Shown: in pieces, positions 57,526-64,000 of the stretch | How positions within the stretch are numbered: the first letter of the stretch is position 1 | Layout of the letters: each line of letters opens with the position of its first letter | DNA from: Stenocarpella maydis | Lineage: Eukaryota; Ascomycota; Sordariomycetes; Diaporthales; Diaporthaceae | DNA length: 64,000 bases | Reading direction: 5' to 3' | NCBI GenBank assembly: GCA_002270565.1 | Contig: NQMI01000024.1 | Coordinates: forward strand, 62,001-126,000 | Notes under the pieces: generated by a model | Databases searched by the model: none | Seen by the model: the letters and a program-made list of their open reading frames with translations, nothing else | What the model was told of the DNA's origin: nothing | Position numbers and translations under genes: made by a program

Positions 57526-60500
57526 ATGGAGAAACAAGGCCAAGCGATCATGCGCACACTGCCAGAGGTGGTAGACACTCTGGCAAAGCAAACACCCAAC
57601 GCTGTCTGGGTCAAGATACCTGTGCCTGCTGCTTCCAGCCTTGAATGGCGGGATGTCACATGGTCGCATCTCAGGGGAGCCGTGGATTCATTGTGTCACT
57701 GGATGGAAACGACGCTGGGACCCGCAAAGATGAATGAAACTGTGGCATACTCGGGTATAAATGACATAAGATATCCGATAATGGTATTGGCTTCCATGAA
57801 GATGGGCTATAAGGTGAGCCAATGATTTTCCGTTTGGAATCGTTCAATCAGCCAAATATTCTGATAATACCCTATAGAGTCTGTTGACTTCACCAAGGAA
57901 CTCAGTGGAAGGGCAAATCTTTCTTCTGAACTCTACTCGGTGCACAAAGATCGTCTACACCAAGGCCCACAGCACTGCAATTGGGCAGCTAGCGGAAAAG
58001 ATGGGCTCTCTGTTGACAGCTGAGATTCCAGCCCTTGACGAACTACTACAAACGGGCGAGAGAGCTGCGGACTTTACTACCAAAGAAGCCGCCCCGCACG
58101 ACACTGCAGTCATATTGCATTCTAGTGGCACGACTGGCTTGCCAAAACCGGTACACATCACCTTTGGTGCGCTGGCGGCAGTGGAAAATATCAAGCAGAT
58201 GCCCACGCCCAGTGGACGCCGAAACCTCCACGATGAGCTATTTTCAGATACTCTCATGGTATCTATGATGCCTTTCTTTCACGTAATGGGCATAGTCTTG
58301 TTGGCCCGTTCCATTTACCACCGGGGACCTCTCGTCTTACTGCCTCCGGAGAAACCAGTGAGCGCCGAGCTGGTCATCTACGCAATGACCCAGACGAGGC
58401 CTTCCGCTCTCGCGGTAGCACCCTCAGTTCTAGAGGAAATCTCAAACACTCAGGACGGGATGGATGCCTTGGTTCAACTTGAGGGAGTCTACTACGGAGG
58501 CGCGCCACTGGCCGCTTCGTGCGGTGACAGGATTTCCAGGGTGACGAATTTATTCAACACCATTGGGAGCACCGAGGCTCTGAATATTGCATGCTATATT
58601 CCACTTCACAGAACAGATTGGGAATACTTCGAATTCAACCCACTGTCTGGAACGGTGCTCGAAGAAAGGTCCGGAAACAAGTTCGAAATGGTCATCAAGC
58701 AAAAATTCAACCGAGAACATCAATTTGTGTTTCACAACTTTCCCAATGTGTCTGAGTGGAGGACAAAAGACCTATTTGAACAGCATCCAGAACGTCCCGG
58801 TCTATGGAAGTACGCGGGACGAATCGACGACATTATAGTCCTGAGCAATGGCGAGAAGTTCAATCCCATTTCGTTCGAGAAGATTATTGAGGGACACCCT
58901 TGGGTACAAGGTGCGCTGGTGGTCGGGCAGAAGAGGTTTCAAGCCGGCCTGATAGTCGAGCCGCGAAGGGACGAAACACCTGTCGACTCCGAGGCTTTCC
59001 TTAGAGAAATATGGCCACTCGTTGAGAGAGCAAACGGACAGTATCCGACTCATGCTAGGGTCTGGTCGTCCATGGTCCTTATTGCTGACTCTCGGAAGCC
59101 TTTCAGACGGTCACCAAAGGGCTCCATAGTACGGAGAACGACATGCGAGTTGTATGAGGCCGAGATTGCCTCACTATATGAGAATGGCACGGAACCACCA
59201 AAGAGAGCAGCCTCTCATGGGATGATAGGCTCCGCAGACGACGCGAAAACAGTACAGACACATGTACGAGATGCTGTCCAATCCGTACTAGGACCTTCTG
59301 GAAGGGATATAGGCCGGGACGAGAACATTTTCCTTCTGGGAATGAACTCCCTGCAAGTTCTGCAGCTCAGCAAGATCCTGAGATCTCATATGCAGGAAAG
59401 GCAGATTTCCGGCGCAGTCTGCTCACCACGGGCAATATACCAGAACCCAACAATTAAGCGCCTGGCTCATTCAATTACGACTGCGCTAAGAAATAATGAG
59501 GCGGCCGATACGAACGGAAGCTCACTCGCAATTCCCTCTCGGGAGGAAAGAATGTCTAAAATGGTACACGAACACACCCGGACACTTCCAAAAAGACGCC
59601 AACTTTTCACAAAGAATGCCAGAGAGAGGAATGAGGGCCACATTGTAGCACTGACTGGGTCCACCGGCTCTCTAGGCTCGGATTTGCTGCACCGCTTGGT
59701 TGCGGAGCCAGACGTTGAGAAGATTCTCTGCCTCAACAGGTCAGCAGACGCTGAAGAGAGACAAAAGAAGGGGTTTCACGACCGGGGGATAGACTGGAGC
59801 AGCATGTGCTCTCGAGTCAACTTCCTGACAGTGGACCTGAACCAAGAAAATTTTGGCCTCGAGCCTGCGGTGTACTCGAGGCTCTCGCGGAGTGTAGATG
59901 TCTTCATCCACAACGCATGGCCAGTCAACTTCAACAACGATCTCGAATACTTCGAGGCCGCAGCAATCGCGGGGATGCGGAGATGCGTCGACTTCGTCGC
60001 TGCGGCTGACCGCCGCCCGCACTTTGTCTTCATCTCTTCGATCGCGAGCGTCGGCAACTACCACCAGGTCCATACCGATGGTCAAGCAATACCTGAGGAG
60101 TTCACAGAGGATAACCGCCTGCCGCTTGCACAGGGCTACGGTGAGTCCAAACATGTTGCAAGCTGCATCTTGAGAAGAGCAGGAAAGATCTCGGGTGTCA
60201 GGGGGACGATCATGAGGATCGGCCAGCTCTGCGGTCCCGAGCAAGGAGGAGGAATCTGGAATACACGGGGTGAGTCAGAAGCTGATCGATGATCGTAGTC
60301 AGCCACCCCGTCAAATCCTTTGCCCCCAATCTGACAAGAAACAGAGTGGATGCCTTCCTTAATCGTGACGTCAAAAAACCTGGGGAAAATCCCGCGCTCG
60401 CTCGGGACGTTTGACGAGTTGGATTGGGTCCCGGTGGACAGGGCAGCCCAAGCAATAGTCGAGCTGACGTTATCGCGGATCCGGGTACTCGGGAGTAGGA

Positions 60501-60862
60501 ACACACACGATGAGGATGGGGTGGCCTGCTTCAACGTGGTCAACCCCCGCTCCGCTACCTGGGGGGAGGTTTTGTGTGCTGTGCAGAAATCCTTTGAGGC
60601 TCGTGGCAGCCCTGTCGTGGGTGTCAGCTTCTCCGAGTGGATCGATGAGGTGAGCAAGCTGCAGGAAGGGGCCCACGGCGACCTGGAGAGATACCCTGCG
60701 GCGAAGCTGGCAGATTTTTTCCAGGAGATGGGGAGATCCGCGCTGACAGCCAAGCTGATATTTGCAACGGACCTAAGTGTGGGACAGAGTCAGACCATGG
60801 CGGATATGCAACCTATCACAAGACACTTGGTAGAGCGTTGGCTAAGAGGATGGGGTTATTAG
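57526..60862 (+). CDS. NRPS-like carboxylate reductase (adenylation - carrier - thioester reductase)
   Basis: Model join(57526..57813, 57878..60269, 60345..60862) gives 1065 residues; phases agree at both introns (64 and 75 nt). Adenylation domain: AVILHSSGTTGLPKPVHITF (A3), FNTIGSTEALN (A5), KYAGRIDDIIVLSNGEKFNP (A7-A8), with ANL-reductase-like layout and no condensation domain. The carrier domain carries Ser in FLLGMNSLQVLQLSK, with Asn before Ser instead of the usual Asp. Reductase: GHIVALTGSTGSLGSDLL Rossmann motif, FVFISSIASVG, and catalytic QGYGESKHVAS Tyr-x3-Lys. It would activate an acid with ATP, load it as a thioester and release it as aldehyde or alcohol with NADPH. An in-frame ATG at 57370 would add 52 residues. 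Confidence 0.93.
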
Positions 60863-62681
60863 TGTCGAGCCTATTACCAGCCAGCAAAAGACAGCAACCT
60901 CGTTTGAGCGCTGACTGCGTGTGCCTTTTCGCCTGCCATTGATCGATCGGTCCAGACAGGGGTTGTGCAGTGTGATCTTACGTGCATAGCAGTACTACGC
61001 CACGTTGCTTGGCTGCGCGTGCACCGCTTTCTGAGAACACGGTGACCCTTAAGAGGCGGATGCTGTCAGGGATGGATGGGTGCCTCTTTAGCAAGTCCCA
61101 AGTCATTCGGAAGTGGCCTAACCTACTAAATAGACGATAGAACAACAAACTGAGAGATGTACCACCCTCAACAGATGCGGTTATCGTAGCTCATCCAATG
61201 AAATTACTTCAGGAACTGTGAGTGGAACGAGCACCGTTTGAAATGGGCCAATTATTCTTGATAAGCGCAACAGAGGGGTCAATCGAATTCCTTATTTCGC
61301 ATAGCCATTTTGAGTTACACATATGCTTTCGTGCTCACTATCACAGGAACCTTGGAAGGTACTAACTCAAACTTTCACATGTCGGCCAGCCCTACGCCGA
61401 AAAATGCGGGCTTGAAGAGGTCTGTTGGAGTGCAGATGATGCTACCCTACCCACAGAATCAGGATCGTTCGTGTAAGCACTTGGTATATACTCTTCTGCC
61501 TGGCAGATATGTGCCGCACTGTACAGCTGTACATAGCCTTATTACGCGCCGTGGGTCTAGCCCCTGAAGCTCTACACACGACGGAGGCCCAAGCAACTGG
61601 GCAAGCAACTGCAGGACGGACGAAGGGATCTATCTCAGAAATACGGCGCTTACTTACCTGCCTAGTACGGAGTAGGTATGCACCACACACTGAAACACCC
61701 ATACACCACCCATGGCAGTGAGCTACTGCACGCTTCAAGTTCCTACTTACCTACTTATGTACCAATTAAAGTGTGCATGTACATAAAGTCTGCATGCACA
61801 CAATAACAACTGCTGGCATCTTGAGATGGATGGATTCACTTAGTCCAGAAAGGAACCCCACAGGGTGACGAATCGTGGCAACATACATATATATACCTAG
61901 GTAAGTACCTAGGTACCTACCTAGGTACCCGTACCCTGCCTCGTTGGCTCTGTTGGCTTTGTTAACATATCTCTTCCTGCCTCAACACCCCACCCACTCA
62001 TAAACCAGTGCCTGATACGCTTCAAGATCTTTCTGCCTGGGGGTGAGGGTCAGAAGAGTGTGCTCATCCTGTATCGCACGAGTTGGAATGCCCAGCAAGA
62101 CATGGGGTGCAGAGCTGCCCAGGTGCCCAGGTGCCCAGGTGCCCGCTTCATATATCGATCACCTCGTACATCGGACTGTTGGTCCTCAATGCCCCGAAAT
62201 CTCTGCCAGGATTGCCCTTTGCAGTAGTATCCTTCGCTACCTGTGGTTGCGTCCATAATGTCGCCCTAACATATAACCTTGGAATCCAACGCTAAGGAGC
62301 TGCTTGGCTCATCCGTCTTGATCCCAAGCCAACGTTCGCCAACTAGCCCCTCCAATCGGATCTTTGATTCCAGTAGTTACTCATAGGTAACACGAGTAAA
62401 TTCCATTGTAACGGAGCGGTCAGAAAGGACAAATACAAATCAGGGGAATTAAGGGTGGCCGCCACGTTTTCGGTTAGTGCGGCGGAACCCGTCCAGATTT
62501 CAATCGGCTCAACTGACACGTGGTTTTCAAGGTGCATCTTTATTGAAGTCGATATCTGAGTTATACTGGCCACTGAAATATACCAGGAACCGGGCTCGCA
62601 ATATTTCTATAGCTGGTGGCAGTGGATATAATTCCCTCCGGGTCTAACATCGAGTGCGCTACTCTTACTCCCTACTTGGTC
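60863..62681. other. Intergenic, regulator promoter with short repeats
   Basis: No gene supported in 1.8 kb. CCTAGGTA-type palindromic units cluster at about 61896-61930, and three CCCAGGTG units occur at about 62117-62143. Confidence 0.55.
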
Positions 62682-64000
62682 ATGTCGACGGGAAGCCCAG
62701 TCCAGCCGATTCCCCAAATCAACATCAGCTCCTCCCAGCTCAAACGAACAACATGTAATCTCTGCTGTGGACGCAAGGTTCGATGCGATAGAACTAAGCC
62801 CGAGTGCCTGAGGTGCAAAAGAGCTGGCCATCGATGCGTCTATCCATCAGCTGAAGGGGAGGCTGCCAAACTCAACATAGCGTTACAGACTCTGCATTAC
62901 CGCCTAGGTAAGTCGTCATCGTGAGGTTCTCGCAGCTCCAGAGATGTTGCTCGCTCACATCTGAGTAGGCCAGGCCGAAAAAAGACTTCAGGAACACAGC
63001 ATTTCTGTCCCGCCAGACAGATCAGGACTAGCTGCCCGCCATGGAGGACTTCCCAGTCCCAGCCAGGAAGCTCCCATGGCATCAGCTTCATCTGGAATAG
63101 ACATGTTGGGACTCGAGGCATCAGATCTATCGACATGGTCGGTCAACCTTCCAACCAGCTACCTACTTGTGCTGAAGCACAACATTGATGGACTAACCAC
63201 GGTCTCATGTTTCCTCCAGTGTAGGGGCCAGCCATCATACTTCGATTTTGCTCAAATCCCCGTCTTCTCGGCCGAGGACCCCGATCTAGACCAAGAAAAT
63301 GTACAGAGCCACGCTTTCGCTACTTCCGAGCCCAACTCAGCTATCTCAGGGCAATTGACCAACGCTTCGAAATCCTGGGGTTCCGACCCATCATGCTTCC
63401 AATGGATAGAACAGCCGCCTCGCCCACCCTGTATGGGAAGAGCACAGTCGGTCTTGCATTATTCACCAGGGGTGGAGGACCAAACCAAGGATCATATCTC
63501 CAAGAACACTTTGAACCATTTGTGAGTAGAACAAATTTCGGATTGAGCATTGTTCAAGCCGGACATTGAAGCTAATTCGAATGCAGTTTCGAAGCACATT
63601 TCAGCATTGTCCAGAAACATCTGCCCTTGATCAACAGAGAAGACTTCTTGGAAAAGATCCTGCCAAGGGGAGATCACCAAAGCAACGCGTTGCAATATGC
63701 CGTGGCGATGTCGGGAGCCGTTGCGACCCAACAACCGGAAAGTATGTGTGATGAGTACTATGCTTCCGCTCGATACCACCTGGAAAAGACTGAAACACAA
63801 GTGGACGATTCATCGATGCTCAGCCTACAGACGGTTCAGGCAATGATTCTCCTGGTTCGATTCGAGTTCTCTTGCAAAGCTAGACCACGAGCGATCCTCA
63901 ACATGGCCCGTTTGATGCAGTTGGTAAACCTGATGGGCTACGATAACCTTGACGGCCAAGATGCACGCCCGACTAGCTTCAACAATGGCTTTCACTCGAG
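62682..64000 (+). CDS. Zn2Cys6 fungal transcription factor (runs off right edge)
   Basis: Model join(62682..62907, 62969..63521, 63587..>64000). The Zn2Cys6 cluster near the N-terminus, TCNLCCGRKVRCDRTKPECL then RCKRAGHRCVYP, has spacing C-x2-C-x6-C-x6-C-x2-C-x6-C. A linker and short coiled coil follow (HYRLG joined to QAEKRLQEH), then the start of the fungal regulator middle homology region: HF joined to FEAHFSIVQKHLPLINREDF, and LSLQTVQAMILLVRFEF toward the edge. Intron 2 (63522-63586) is phase 2. A possible in-phase 51-nt intron at 63169-63219 (CTAAC branch, weak GTGCTG donor) may remove 17 residues. The C-terminus is outside the window. It lies beside the PKS cluster and is the likely pathway regulator. 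Confidence 0.9.

Overview
The window is nuclear DNA from a filamentous ascomycete (Pezizomycotina, most likely a Sordariomycete). The genes carry short introns of about 50-125 nt with CTRAC/CTAAC-type branch sites, house-keeping exons are GC-rich, there are typical fungal families (DUF7053-like, CHZ1, highly reducing PKS, Zn2Cys6 regulator), and AT-rich transposon relics show C-to-T / G-to-A decay of the RIP type. All exon models were built by eye from splice signals and family alignment from memory; no search was run.

Layout. (1) 1-8.3 kb is a conserved core block: MCM4 (cut by the left edge), zeta-COP/RET3, SUA5 and an STE20/GCK-type kinase. (2) 8.3-19.9 kb is gene-poor: a dead haem-thiolate peroxidase, a DUF7053-like gene, a possible small secreted-protein relic and a solitary UbiA-family membrane enzyme. 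(3) 20.1-36.8 kb is a repeat island: a decayed MULE transposase, two copies of a Tc1/mariner-like (DDE_3) element (one truncated, one nearly full-length with long inverted ends and an extra ORF) and a young LTR-like insertion. Between the two copies sit a tRNA-Glu(CTC) with a 10-nt intron, a frameshifted phenylacetaldoxime dehydratase and an intact five-exon thiolase-like gene. (4) 36.8-45 kb holds CHZ1, an MFS sugar transporter and a 90-residue two-exon orphan. (5) 45.0-64.0 kb is a secondary-metabolite cluster: highly reducing PKS, GMC oxidoreductase, alpha/beta hydrolase, an A-T-R carboxylate-reductase-like NRPS-like enzyme and a Zn2Cys6 regulator that runs off the right edge.

How the cluster may work (inference). 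The PKS has KS, AT, DH, KR and ACP, but its ER region lacks the nucleotide-binding glycine motif and no methyltransferase SAM motif is seen, so an unsaturated, probably unmethylated chain is expected. It has no release domain. The hydrolase could free or trim the chain, the A-T-R protein could activate the acid and reduce it to an aldehyde or alcohol, and the GMC flavoenzyme could oxidise an alcohol. PKS/GMC and hydrolase/A-T-R are two divergent gene pairs. Both shared promoters hold the same inverted repeat CTCGG-N8-CCGAG, a plausible target of the neighbouring Zn2Cys6 protein.
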